Positions 1 to 10,381 of a DNA stretch of 64,000 nt are shown piece by piece. The position numbers and the translations under genes were made by a program. The notes beneath the pieces were generated by a model. That model worked only from the letters and a program-made list of their open reading frames with translations, was not told the DNA's origin and searched no databases. Numbering within the stretch: position 1 is the stretch's first letter; the number at the start of each line of letters is the position of its first letter. The stretch is from Aphelenchoides besseyi (Eukaryota > Nematoda > Chromadorea > Rhabditida > Aphelenchoididae): NCBI GenBank assembly GCA_024699855.1, contig JAMPIQ010000001.1, positions 17,050,001 to 17,114,000 on the forward strand, given 5' to 3'.

Positions 1-284
1 CCAATTGCCGTTTCCATCGAAGGAAGACTGATTGATTCGAGTCAAGGTTGAATACCCAAAACTTGAAGTCCAACTTTGACCTCCTTCAAAGCTACGTTGA
101 CAGTTTCAGAGTTTATTCTTGATACAATGGTAAAAAAAAAAGAAACGTGTTGATTTTCGAAATTGAACTTGTTCTTCGGCGTCGGCTCCAGCTCAATTGA
201 TGGGCAGATTGTTGCCGCCGGGCGATTAGCATGTTCCATTTCGAACACTCATCGGGTTTGTTTAAAAAGCACTCTGAAAACAAA

Positions 285-1179
285 ATCTTAGAACAAATCA
301 ACCGCTTGCAACTTATATTGACACCAGCAAAGACTCCACGTCAAACCAACGATGGCAAGAGCCAAGAGTATGATTTGGACGAGAATAGTACTGAAAGATT
401 CAATTATAACCGTACGCAGGCTGAAAACTCACGTGGAAGTTATCATGACGGGTTCAGGACCCCAAGTACTGGTGTCGTACTTTGAAGTGAACTTCTCGGC
501 ATTCGTCTGCAAAGGACGAGGTGAATGAGAGAAAAGAACGAAAACTCATAAAAGTGAATTTGAGCGGCAAGTAATCGGTCCCCGGATATTCGAAGCTCAC
601 GTCCATCTTGAACTCGTCGCCGACTTCTTCAGATTTGATGGGACCAGTTCCTCCATCGCACTTGCCGGCTTGGGCACCGTACTGAACACCGGTGCTCGTT
701 GCAGAGATTGGAGATGTCAAGGAAACCGAGCTTCATCTGAGAAAGAGTAGTACTGATTTGTTGTCCTGTAACTCACCACAAAAGGCCACATGACCGCCGT
801 CAATTTTGACGCAATCGACATCCAACTTGCAAGTGACACGAGTCGTATTCATCCTGGACACGGAACAATTGGTGACTTGGCACGTCCGTCGACTCACCCA
901 CTCACAGATCGTGCCTTGTTTCCAACAGCAAACTTCATCTCTTGTCCTGTCAATTCCAAAGTCGCTGTACTTGGTGTACCATCGGCAGTGTAGACTCTGC
1001 GAAGAAAAACAATCAGCAAAAGAGCGGCCCACAAAACTCACGGATGCTTGTCTTGAAAGCTAAATCCAGCATGGACCAAGCCGAACATCGAATGCACGGA
1101 TGAACGCACGAAGATCGACAGCAAATGCGGAGTGTAGGAGCAGAGATGTAAGACCCAATCGAGCAACCTTTCGGTTCAT
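285..1179 (-). CDS. small type I membrane/surface protein, frame-broken
   Basis: Five or so exons can be followed on the minus strand. A hydrophobic leader (MNRKVARLGLTSLLLHSAFA) begins at 1179. The mature part contains several cysteines (for example VTCKLDVDCVKIDGG) and a GVQYGAQAGKC stretch. The last exon encodes one C-terminal membrane helix (LVQIILLALAIVGLTWSL) followed by a tail of only about a dozen residues. This predicts a secreted ectodomain anchored at the surface. The frame breaks twice. The leader frame hits a stop after about 39 codons, although an in-frame ATG at 1088 reopens the mature frame. One base also seems to be missing near 725. It is therefore either a pseudogene or affected by consensus errors. 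Its general plan resembles the gene at 52.6-54.0 kb, but it lacks that gene's long cytoplasmic tail. I do not recognise the family. Confidence 0.55.
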
Positions 1180-1190
1180 ATTGCGTGGCC

Positions 1191-1196
1191 TTTATA
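1191..1196 (-). promoter_or_regulatory. possible TATA box
   Basis: The minus strand reads GTATAAAGG here, 12 bases upstream of the leader ATG at 1179. A TATA box so close would place transcription start downstream of that ATG. It would instead fit use of the second ATG at 1088. This is a motif match only. Confidence 0.25.
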
Positions 1197-1199
1197 CTC

Positions 1200-1600
1200 T
1201 CCGACTTTGTTGTGAGTCACCAATTTCTAATGCAAATTGATCTGAATCGCTAATTCTTGCAAATTTGGTTGCATCACTAATTCTGGAGGAGTTTGACTAT
1301 CGAAACATTGGCTGGGACTGACAGGCACAGTAACTTCAAATCAACGGACAACTACAAAGTCTCCGTTATCACATTCTTTGAGTGCAACTTCTCGTGTTCT
1401 AATCTTCAATTCAACTTCCAGTCACTGTCATGGTAATATATGGGCACGCCCAGTGCCTTTTCCTTGGGCCACCCAGATCACACACACTAAAAAACCTCTC
1501 ATTTAAGGTAAATATTGAAGCCTATAAGGTATTTTATGACCATTTTGGGAGTATTTACATGTAAAATATCCACTTAATTTATTTCCAGTTTTGATTATAT
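1200..1600. other. intergenic stretch, nothing recognised
   Basis: AT-rich sequence between the surface-protein gene and the polymerase remnant. I see no convincing exon, RNA gene or repeat. Confidence 0.4.
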
Positions 1601-1610
1601 TTTACCATTA

Positions 1611-2420
1611 TCTACATAAACTATACTATCGGTATCAAAATAAATTACCGCTTCTTCTAGTTTGTCTAACATTTCATATAATCTCATTCTTGCCTTTGCT
1701 GTAGCAAAAGCTGCAACATATTCGTTAGTATTAAACTCGTTTTGTGGCAAATACACCTAAAATTTATAAGTTATTTCAATTATTTCATCTGTTGTGTCTC
1801 TAATTTTAATGTCTTCTAACTCTCCATCCAACAAAATTTCATAATATCGTTTAGATCATTAATCATCTCTGTTTGGCAAATGTTTCCGTTGACCAAATTT
1901 GCCCCTGAAGAATTCAAACATAACTTAGCTAGTGCTCTTCTTCCGGAATTCTTCTCAATCTTAGTTCCATCCAATAAAACTTCCAGTTGTTCAAAACTCT
2001 CTCGAGTGTATTGTTCTTTTGTATGACCTTTTTGCAAACCCGATGGTTCTTGTTCAGTTTTGACAAATCTTTGAATATACAATTTGAAGAATCCATTTGA
2101 TTTCTCTTTAAAATGACCTACTTCATAAACTTCCAATATCTTATAACCTTTTTCTAAAGCTTTTTGGACTTCATTTGTACACCAAGTTCCTATCAAGCAT
2201 GTTTCTGCATTACGATCACACTCTTCAATCTGATGTTTTGCACAATGGAAATCGTCGTTTTTCACTTGTTTTCATCTTTATTTTTGAAGACAAAACTGGA
2301 TGATATGGTTTGTTTGGTGGTAATGTTTTACATTCTATTAGACCAAACCACAAATCGTCAAATTCTTTGGATTTGCAACAATTTCTGGATGACCAATTGG
2401 AAATGATCGTATTATTGAAC
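1611..2420 (-). pseudogene. decayed type-B DNA polymerase of a Maverick/Polinton-like element
   Basis: The longest open piece (2265 to 1816) encodes a GTWCTNEVQKALEKGYKI segment, then EVGHFKEKSNGFFKLYIQ and FVKTEQEPSG. These are typical of protein-primed family B polymerases (the DNA_pol_B_2 group) carried by Maverick/Polinton transposons. Downstream, around 1757-1611, the strand encodes AFATAKARMRLYEML and then YFDTDSIVYV. The latter is the polymerase motif C, with the two catalytic aspartates. Upstream, near 2400-2285, FGLIECKTLPPNKPYHPVL reads in another frame, and FPLCKT is out of frame with the next segment. At least two or three frame changes separate these blocks, so no intact enzyme is encoded. 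The block is strongly AT-rich compared with its neighbours, which suits an invading element. No integrase, packaging ATPase or capsid gene is visible nearby. Confidence 0.75.
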
Positions 2421-2925
2421 TGTTGGATACCAGATACTGTTTGATAAACAATTTGATGTGGTTTTTCAATTGTTTCATCTTCAACAAACTTAAATCTATA
2501 AATTGAGTTTGGCTTTTATCTCCGCTATGAATGATTTGTCGTATCTCATTAAGTGTTGAAATGGAGCTACTTTTCCAGAGAAGTCTCTAAATCAACTGAT
2601 TTTCTACAAATCTCTCAGGTCGATTTGGTTTCAGCTTATTACTTGTTATTCTATTCTTATGTATCTGCTCTCCTGCAATCGTTTGTTCGTTGGAATTTTG
2701 GCTCCATTTGCTGAATAAGACTTCCGATAAAGATGAGAACTCTGCCTTTCTTATGGCGTGAATGTTTGGAAAAAAGAACAATTACCGTTTGCGAAGGCAT
2801 AGAATCTGAATCACGTTGGCCGAGCAAATGAATCAACTTTATAGCGCTAAGGGAATTTGTGTTGTTCTGATGAAATAGATACCTCTAATAGTGCTTGCTT
2901 TCTTTGTTGCCTGCCATCATTACAA
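2421..2925. other. AT-rich sequence adjoining the polymerase remnant
   Basis: This stretch follows the upstream end of the polymerase remnant and has similar base composition. A minus-strand open frame of 64 codons at 2587-2781 has no recognisable motif. It may be more of the same decayed element. Confidence 0.25.
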
Positions 2926-3064
2926 ATGATACGGTTCGTCGTTTTAGCGCTGTGCGTCTTGATGGCGTTGGCCGGCAATTGTGAAAACAGTATTCCGCAT
3001 GCGGAAAAAAGTTTTTGACGGAAGTAAAAAACTACCTCACGGTCTACAATACCAACTATTGCGC
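2926..3064 (+). pseudogene. first exon of a putative small secreted protein, frame-broken
   Basis: An ATG at 2926 opens a clear signal peptide (MIRFVVLALCVLMALA) followed by a short mature start containing NCENSIPHAEK. That frame stops in an A-run and T-run near 3010-3020. A different frame then continues with LTEVKNYLTVYNTNYCA up to a good donor (GC|gtaagt) at 3065. The simplest reading is one exon with a one-base indel in the homopolymer. I could not find convincing later exons before 4.0 kb, and I do not recognise a family. It could be a broken gene or a consensus error. Confidence 0.4.
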
Positions 3065-4040
3065 GTAAGTTTCACAGTTTTCCATCTCTTAAGAGACATT
3101 TTTGGGATCTTCATGATTAGTTTTGATTTTGTCAAAGATCGAACACTCGAGAATCTTCGATCATTTGCAAATCCTGAAAAAGAGCCATAAAACCCTCCGC
3201 CAGACCGTTAATTTATGGACACCTTTGCCCCTCTCCCACATCATGAAAATCGATATAAAAAGCGCTCTCTCCTCCACCTTAGCACCGTTCCCACAGGACA
3301 CAAGAAACTACCCTTCCTCCGTATTGTATTAAATTTCTTACTGTAGCAATAAACTCTCTCCCTAACGGAGTTTACCTGACAGATTTAGACTCGGACGAGT
3401 TTACGGAAAGAAGAGTGTTGACTTTTTAACGACCGCAAACGCTGCATTCTTAGAAGAAATGAGCTTCGTGAGTTCAGAATTTTATTTCGGAATCTGGAGT
3501 ACATTGAGCATGTGTATTTTTTCTCGAGCTCATAGTGACGGGAAGTATTTTCTTGTGGTGTCGATTAGTTATGGAGGTGAGATCGGATTTGGTGGCCTGC
3601 TACAACAGCTGTTCTAATCGCCAGAGTTGCGGTCCAAGAGTCTCCGGCGGACAAGCAAATGAACTCGCGTGGTTTTCCTCACAAGGAGTGCTTGCCATCG
3701 ATCCCCGCTGTAATTTGATGTCGTTGGTATCAATCGACGCGTCTCGATGAGCTGAACATTACTGTGTAAGTCATTTTTGCCCAATCGCAGAACTTGCCAA
3801 GTTATTGGCCAAAACTCAAGAATGAAAAAACGTAGTATCGATCATGCTGATTATCGTGGTGAAGTCCGTTTCTTTTTATCGCGCTTCATTACGGAGATAT
3901 CGGCCGTTTTATTTGGCCTCAAATTTTTTCGAGTTGTCTATCGGGTCCTACAGAGCGCTGAACTCCGATTCCCGATGTAGATGCATTGAGGACCAATGTC
4001 TTCACTTTACGTTTCAGTTTTTAAGATCCGACAATTAGCA
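3065..4040. other. unresolved stretch between secreted exon and PDZ gene
   Basis: There are a TATAAAA string at 3254-3260, splice-like strings, and a 52-codon ATG-initiated frame at 3458-3616. None carries a recognisable motif. Exons of the secreted gene starting at 2926 may be hidden here, but I cannot support any. Confidence 0.3.
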
Positions 4041-4051
4041 TAAGCGAGAAG

Positions 4052-4059
4052 TATAAAAG
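4052..4059 (+). promoter_or_regulatory. TATA box of the PDZ gene
   Basis: TATAAAAG lies 83 bases upstream of the PDZ gene's ATG, a plausible core-promoter distance with a short 5' leader. The call rests on the motif and its position. Confidence 0.45.
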
Positions 4060-4141
4060 CAAAACAACGACGAGAGTTGTCGCTTCAGTGCCCCGAACTC
4101 TACTCTCTGCTCTCACTTTCTGCTCTTGATCCACCGTTGCA

Positions 4142-5091
4142 ATGACATCGACGAACGCTGGACAAATGATCGTGGAGATCCCGATGGAAGAAGGCGAACC
4201 GTTGGGTGCAATGCCGAACGAAAAACTCGTCATTACGAGAGTTCAACCCGGCACAGTCGCTGATGGCAAATTGAAGGTGAGTCGAGGTCGTCGAGTTCAC
4301 GGATACGACGATTTCAGATGGGCGACCAAGTGCTCATGCTCAACAACACGAAGGTCGAAGACAAGGACCACTTCTTCAATCTGCTTCGTTTCGCTCCACC
4401 AGTCGCCATTTTGCATATCATTCGGGATAAGAAGCGTGCCGAGTTGGAGGCAAATGTTCACATTCCGGCCGATCGTGCCAAGCTCATTCAACGTCGGAAC
4501 GGGTTTGAGTACTTGGTGGGTCCTGAGAACCTCAGACTTTGACCTCTTGTTTAGCTCGTCAAAATTGAATGGAAGTCGGGTGGACCAAAGTTGGGACTCG
4601 GAATTTGTCACTACCAAAATCGCGTGTTGGTGTCGCGTTGTGATCCGGGAACGTTGGCGGCGGCTCAACTCAAAGTCGGCGATCACATCATCGACGTTGA
4701 CGGCAAACCGGTCACGGACAAGGACGTGGCTCGTGAGATGCTCTTGGAGGGGTTGATAACTCAGCACTTTGTGAGCATGGTCATCGAGCGTCCGGAGTCC
4801 ATGGAGGCCAAGCACTGGACTCAGACCGCGTTGGCCGCCAATCCGCAACAACCTCCATCGGTGGCGATGAATTCGGACGTTCGCGACATTGCGGCCAAGG
4901 AACGTCCGAATTCAAGGCGAAACCGGTGAGTTTTTGAGTCCTCTTCACTTCATTTCGGGTTTCAGCCACCGGCGAAGTCGATTCTCGGACGATCATCCGG
5001 TCAACACAAAGCCCGAATCGTCGACAAGGTCGGAGAGCACGTGATTGCAAGTGACAACGAGGGCAAGAATCTTCGTGCAGTTCGCAAGTAG
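4142..5091 (+). CDS. two-PDZ-domain protein of the nematode MPZ type
   Basis: Four exons: 4142-4276, 4318-4515, 4555-4925 and 4966-5091. Exons 1-2 form a first PDZ fold ([17 protein letters not shown]...[12 protein letters not shown]). Exon 3 carries a second, with the carboxylate-binding loop region [20 protein letters not shown] and then [15 protein letters not shown]. The C-terminal part ([16 protein letters not shown], then [13 protein letters not shown]) matches, as I recall them, nematode PDZ proteins of the MPZ/major-sperm-protein-associated type. PDZ domains bind C-terminal peptides, so a scaffolding role is likely. The frame entering exon 4 is one base off. The expected ERPKFKAKPPAKS reads only if a base is restored near 4910, so the final exon is out of frame as written. 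A TATA box lies 83 bases upstream. Confidence 0.8.
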
Positions 5092-5338
5092 TTTGTTTTT
5101 TGTTGACTTCTGGAGGCTGGAATGAACCGTGAAATCGTTGTCTTTGTTAGTCACTTGTTTGTAGTTCACGTCAGCAGTCTCAAGTGAAACTGCGATTATC
5201 AGTCATTTCAATTGTGAAGCAGATGAGTCAGTCGACTTCTTTTGTGGCGTTCCATTTGACCCACGGGAAAACTTAAGGCTCTTAGAGTGCAGCCTTTTTT
5301 GTTAACGGGAGTTTCACTTCTTGTTTCGAAGCTACAGA

Positions 5339-6131
5339 TGTCGTCTCCCGTCCATCCAGCTTGGGAGTTAGAAAAGGAGATGGTGCCGATCCAACTCAGT
5401 TTCGTATTCAGTCCATTGCCGACATGATTCACAAGTTTTCAAATGAAAAACCGAAAGTGTTCACTGAAGATTCGCGATCCGTTTACTCGTCTCCTATGAA
5501 GAATGCTCGGTCTTTGATGGTGAGTGAAACTAAAATAGCGCTAATGAAAACTGTTTAGTTCAATACTGAACAAGCTGCTCACGTTCAAATGTTTTCTCGT
5601 CGAAAAGAATCTAAATTGTTTGGCCAAAAGTTGATGGTGCGGAAAATGAATCGAATTCGTGGCGTAAGCATCAGTCAAAGTTTATGTTATTGAACACGCC
5701 GTTAAGTGGTATGTCAAGAATTCAGCACCCAACGGTATGTAGATCAAAGACGACGGTCAGATTGCTTTTCATGAGAAGAATGGCGACTTGGTTTGGCTTG
5801 ATCTCTTTCTGGAGCTTGTTGCATTTTGATTTGATTGAAGGTTCTTTGGGAATGAGGTGAATACACAAAGACAGTCATTAATCACGAGTGTGTATTTCAG
5901 TGAATACCGTGTGTTACTCTAATGCTCACTGACACTTTCGATAGCGCAAAGTTTGAGCTCGGAATTCGTGGAGATCCAAAACCCTTCATTCAAGAGACGT
6001 TGGAATCCGAACAACTGAAAGATTTTGGTCCACTTGTCGAAAAGTTTTGCTTTTACTTGAATAGTTGCTTTCACATTTCTTTCGGATTAAAGGCTCAATC
6101 GTATAACATGTTTTATTGCTTGTCAAAATAA
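5339..6131 (+). pseudogene. degenerate spliced gene of unknown family
   Basis: Coding-like blocks joined by good small introns run along the plus strand. The first (about 5339-5520) ends at NARSLM before a gtgagt donor. The next is FNTEQAAHVQMFSRRKESK...MNRIRG up to about 5664. A third contains WYVKNSAPNG, then a stop, then IKDDGQIAFHEKNGDLVWL. The last, from about 5900, reads LTDTFDSAKFELGIRGDPKPF and ends at 6131. An ATG at 5339 starts in a different frame from the first long block. At least three disablements are visible: the frame change, the in-frame stop near 5741 and a frame change near 5915. I recognise no domain. A decayed gene, or a gene with several consensus errors, are the alternatives. 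Confidence 0.35.
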
Positions 6132-6134
6132 ACA

Positions 6135-6580
6135 TGTAAGATTATTAACAGTAAAGAGTATTGTTGATCATCTCACTTCGTCTTTTACGAGTCTTCTAAA
6201 CTACCACGATGATCGAGACAGAATTCTTTAAACATCCACTTCAAATTATAGCACTTTTTGATCAAATTATAATCTTATGCTAACGAATATACCCACAAAA
6301 AGTGTGTGTTTCGACCTGCTGGTTTGTCATTCGCTTAGCTTTGGCATAATGTTGTCTCAGCGTTTAGTAGTGAAATTTGGAGTGAAAACGGCCAGATCAT
6401 CTATGCTTAAGTTTTAACAGCGAACGAGCAATCGGTGTTCAAATTTTGAAGGTCGTCGAATAGGAAGTTTTTTGAGCGAACGATTTTGATTGGTTGGATT
6501 AAGGTTGAAAAGCAATCCTATTGTTTATAACCCACTTAATATTTTCAGAATCCCTAGTTTCTACAACAAATCGAATTCGT
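6135..6580. other. intergenic stretch, nothing recognised
   Basis: Contains the presumed 3' end of the upstream degenerate gene and the 5' region of the SGNH-repeat gene. No coding signal seen. Confidence 0.4.
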
Positions 6581-6585
6581 TAGAA

Positions 6586-8123
6586 ATGTCGATCGACAAG
6601 TCAGGTAACTCGATTTCGTTGTATTTCGACTTCTCTGCGTTGCAGCAATCACAGATGCTTGGCGTTGTGCGATTGCCGACAAAGTAATGTCTAAGGACAT
6701 GGATACTGCAATGAAAATGGGCGATCTAACGCCGGTGATTATCGATTTTGTGGAACATTTACTTTGTTCCAAGTTGAAATCTCCAACCGTGCCTTCCAAT
6801 ACACCAGCAAGTTCGGCAACGAACATCAAAAAGGAGAAGGCGCGTCTTCGTACGAACAGTGTGACTCCATCGTCTGATTCGGGTATTCGTTCGGGTACTC
6901 CATCAGGTTTGTTTGTCCTGAAATGTTCAGTTCTTACTTTAGTTTTAGGAGGATCAACATCGAACAAATTGCACAATACGATCGCATCGAAGTTGACCTC
7001 TTCAGTTCAGAAGTTGAATGTTCAACAATCTTCCCAACCTCAACACGTAATTATGCTCAACGGCGGTTGGCCGATTTTGAATCGAAACGATATTCGAGTT
7101 TTGCGTTTCGAAGACGAATCGCCGTCGAAGATGCAGGAGCTGCTTAATGCTCGTTCCGTTCTGGGTGTTCATTTAAAGTCGATTATTTGCACTTCAAGTA
7201 CCTTATGGCAATACACGAACAATCAGACGTTGAACGACGTTCAATTTCTGGTTGAGTACATGCATCAATGTTCACCGTTGGCACGAATCAAATTCTGTGG
7301 TTTCTACAGTCGATCTGAAACCTTTCGTCAATACAACACGAACATCCGAAATCGTTTGGCCGCCTATCCGTACGTTGATTTCGTCGATTTCGACACGGTT
7401 TTCGATCGGGAAACTGTGAAAGAGCTGCAAAAAGATGGAATGGCACGTCTTTTGACCGGTCTGTTAAATCATACGATCAACTCGGCTTTTCAATCAGCGG
7501 AATCGAAGAAGCCGGAGGCCAAAACACCAATTGAACTTTCGAAACAAAACGGTGAGAAACCGATGAGAATTGCGAAGCCAATGGAACGTGGAGTCTCGAA
7601 AATCGATAGTCATCATCTCATGTTTTTGAATGGATCGTGGCCAAATTTGGAAGCTCAAGATTTGCGTGTCGTTCGTTACAATGGTGAAACTCCGGAACAA
7701 ATCACTATCTCATTGCAATCGCTTAGTTTGCTTCGTGGTGACCTGCGAACCGTTTATGTCACGCCAAACAACAAGTGGATTGCTTCATCGACAAGCATTG
7801 ATGAGCTCTCTCGTTTACTCAACCTAATTCGTCAACGTTGTCCATCGGCACGAATTCGACTGATCGGTTTCTACACTCTAGAATATGGTCAAAAGGCGCG
7901 TGATTACAATCGAAAGTTGAAGGAAATGGCACTTCAACATATGCACGTCGACTTTCTCAGCTTGGACTCGTTGCTTGGAAGCCATGAGTATGAAGCGCAA
8001 AAAGCCAAAATGCCGAACACTCAGAAAGCCCACACTCATCAACATACGACCCAAGTGCTTTTGCAAACCGTGATTGAAAGGTCTAAAGATAATACGTTCA
8101 ATTTGTTTAGTCTTATGTTTTGA
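6586..8123 (+). CDS. protein with two tandem SGNH-hydrolase-like units
   Basis: Exon 1 (6586-6604, MSIDKS) joins in frame to exon 2 at 6646 (AITDAWRCAIADKVMSKD). A 42-bp intron at 6907-6948 keeps the frame. The N-terminal part is Ser/Thr-rich. Two units of roughly 140-150 residues follow. Unit 1 starts VIMLNGGWPILNRNDIRVLRF and unit 2 starts LMFLNGSWPNLEAQDLRVVRY. Both continue with a C(S/P)xARI(K/R)...GFY segment and a (V/M)HVDF-type segment (YVDFVDFD and HVDFLSLD). This order suggests an SGNH/GDSL-like alpha-beta fold, but I see no GDS nucleophile motif, so both units may be catalytically dead. It is single-copy here, between the degenerate gene and Notchless. The fold assignment is inference; the internal repeat is directly visible. 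The C-terminus could alternatively use a tiny 30-base intron at 8082-8111. Confidence 0.7.
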
Positions 8124-8129
8124 CTCTCT

Positions 8130-8470
8130 TCCTTTCCATATTGTTTATTCTGCCATAATCCTTAACATATAACACGATATTTCTATGCATCCGTTTCTCT
8201 GTTGGTGTATTTATGATACAAAAGGGTCCGAAAAGCTTTAACCTGTTTTTTTTGTAGTTGTATTCTTATTGTAAGATTGTGATTGCTTTTTGATTAAACT
8301 ATTTAATAGCCATTCAGGCAGCAATATTTTGAACCGAATTCAATTTCGAGTATTTCAGTTACAATGATAGCCGTTGGAGTTTTCCGAAAAGAAACTTTCA
8401 TGGATTTGGCATTTTGACGACTAAACTTGGGTTCTTAAAGTTTTCCAGCAACCATACATCTCGATTGATA
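8130..8470. other. intergenic, nothing recognised
   Basis: AT-rich 3' flank of the SGNH-repeat gene leading into Notchless. No feature supported. Confidence 0.4.
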
Positions 8471-8473
8471 GCA

Positions 8474-10219
8474 ATGGACTATGACGATGGAGACGAGAAC
8501 CAGGAGCGAATTACGATCGGTTTGTATGCCGAAGACGGAAGTCCACTTTCTGCGGCTCCAATTGATTTGCCGTTGAGTACGAGTGTCGTCGAGCTTCAGA
8601 ATCTGTGCAACGAGTTGTTGCAACTGGACGATGATTCAAAACTTCCGATTCAATTTCGAACATCCGATGGAGTGGAAATCGTCAATTCGATTCAGGAATC
8701 CGTACCTCGGGAGTCAATAGACGACGAAAAAGTTTGTGATTTTCATTTTATAATTGAAAGTATGCCATTTGTTTTAGGGCATAACAATCATCTACTTGCC
8801 ACAAGCTCTCTTCCGCGTACGACCAGTCACTCGTTGTACATCGAGCTTGCCGGGACACAAGCAACCCGTGATTGCTGTTCAGTTTTCACCGGACGGAAGG
8901 TGTGTTCTTTGAATTGAATAGGGCTTACAAAGTGTATTCAAGGGTATTGGCGTCAGGTTCCGGCGACAAAACCGTTCGACTTTGGGATCTGACCACCGAA
9001 CTACCGTTTCAAACGTGCGAAGGACACGTCAATTGGGTTCTGTGTATTTCGTTTAGTCCAAACGGAAAGAAATTGGCTTCAGCATGTAAATCCGGAGATG
9101 TAAGTTTCGTTGTTTCTTTTTGTTTCATTGGATTCTGTAGATTTGTCTTTGGGATCCAGAAACCGGAAAACAAATGGGTCGGAAATTGCTCGGACATAAA
9201 CAGTGGATCAATGCGTTAGCTTGGGCGCCGTTACATGAGGATTCCGATTCGCGATTGCTAGCAAGCGCTGGAAAAGATACGACAATTCGAATTTGGGATA
9301 CACAGTTACATCAAACGATACGAGTTCTGTCCGGACACACCGCTTCGGTCACGTGTCTGCGTTGGGGAGGCTGTGGATTTATTTACTCGGGAAGTCAGGT
9401 GAGAAGTGCAAGTTGTTTCCTGTCAAATCATTTACTTTGTAGGATCGAACAGTAAAAGTTTGGCGCAGTGATACGGGAACTCCGTATCGTACACTCACTG
9501 GTCACGCTCATTGGATCAATACATTGGCGTTGAACGTCGATTATGCGCTCAGAATCGGCTCCTATGATCCTGCAACAAAACGATGGGCATCAGCACAGGT
9601 AAACAAATGTTGCTAATCAATTGATGCTTAAAATCTTAAGGAAACAGCCGAAGCAGCGTTGAAACGATACAACGGAGCGTTGAATGGGAAAACAGAGAAA
9701 TTGGTTTCTGGATCGGACGATTTCACGATGTTCATGTGGGATCCAACAACTGGTAAAAAGGAGATTGCACGTTTAACCGGACATCAACAATTAGTCAATC
9801 AGGTGCGACAGATTAAGGCCTTTGATTATAATAGAGGTTTTGTTCAGGTTGCTTTCTCGCCAGATACACGACTTATGGCTTCAGCTTCGTTTGACAAATC
9901 GATTCGAATTTGGTGCGGGCAAACGGGTCGATTTCTGAAGACGTTAAGAGGCCACGTTCAAGCCGTCTATCAATTGGCATGGTCGGCGGACAGCCGACTT
10001 TTAGTTTCCGGTTCCGCAGACTCAACACTAAAGGTTGGCCTATTGCATACGCTTTTTGAATAGTTGAATCGTTTTAAGGTGTGGAATATGAGTACGAAAG
10101 AGCTGATGCTTGATCTTCCCGGTCATGGAATGGACGTTTTCGCTGTCGATTGGAGTCCCGATGGTGAACGTGTGGCGAGTGGCGGAAAAGATTGTGTTTT
10201 GAAGCTGTGGAGACAGTGA
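8474..10219 (+). CDS. nle-1: Notchless (NLE1/Rsa4) WD-repeat ribosome biogenesis factor
   Basis: Eight exons stay in phase: 8474-8731, 8778-8899, 8943-9099, 9141-9398, 9443-9598, 9641-9802, 9848-10033 and 10079-10219. The N-terminal ~90 residues form the NLE domain (ITIGLYAEDGSPLSAAPIDL...). YLPQALFRVRPVTRC and about eight WD repeats follow (SGSGDKTVRLWDL, SAGKDTTIRIWDT, GSDDFTMFMWDP, SASFDKSIRIWCG), ending GGKDCVLKLWRQ. In eukaryotes Notchless (yeast Rsa4) works on the pre-60S ribosomal particle in the nucleolus, where the NLE domain engages the AAA+ machine Mdn1/Rea1. Order and length fit the family well, and no disruption is seen. The start at 8474 is the first ATG directly before the NLE domain. 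An upstream in-frame extension is possible but lacks conserved features. Confidence 0.93.
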
Positions 10220-10381
10220 TTTGTTATTTCAACATTGTTAAGTTTGTTCATTGTTAATAAAATTTTGGTTACTTCACAAAAACATTTCACTCATAGAATT
10301 TGCTAATTTTCGTTTCTATCAAAACCAAATTTATCAGAAGCTAAGCAATAGATTCGTTTATGATCAAAAAACACAAATAAA

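Noticed and set aside
3458..3616. 52-codon ATG frame (MSFVSSEFYFGIWSTL...)
   Set aside because: No motif, no leader, no splice support. Within chance expectation.
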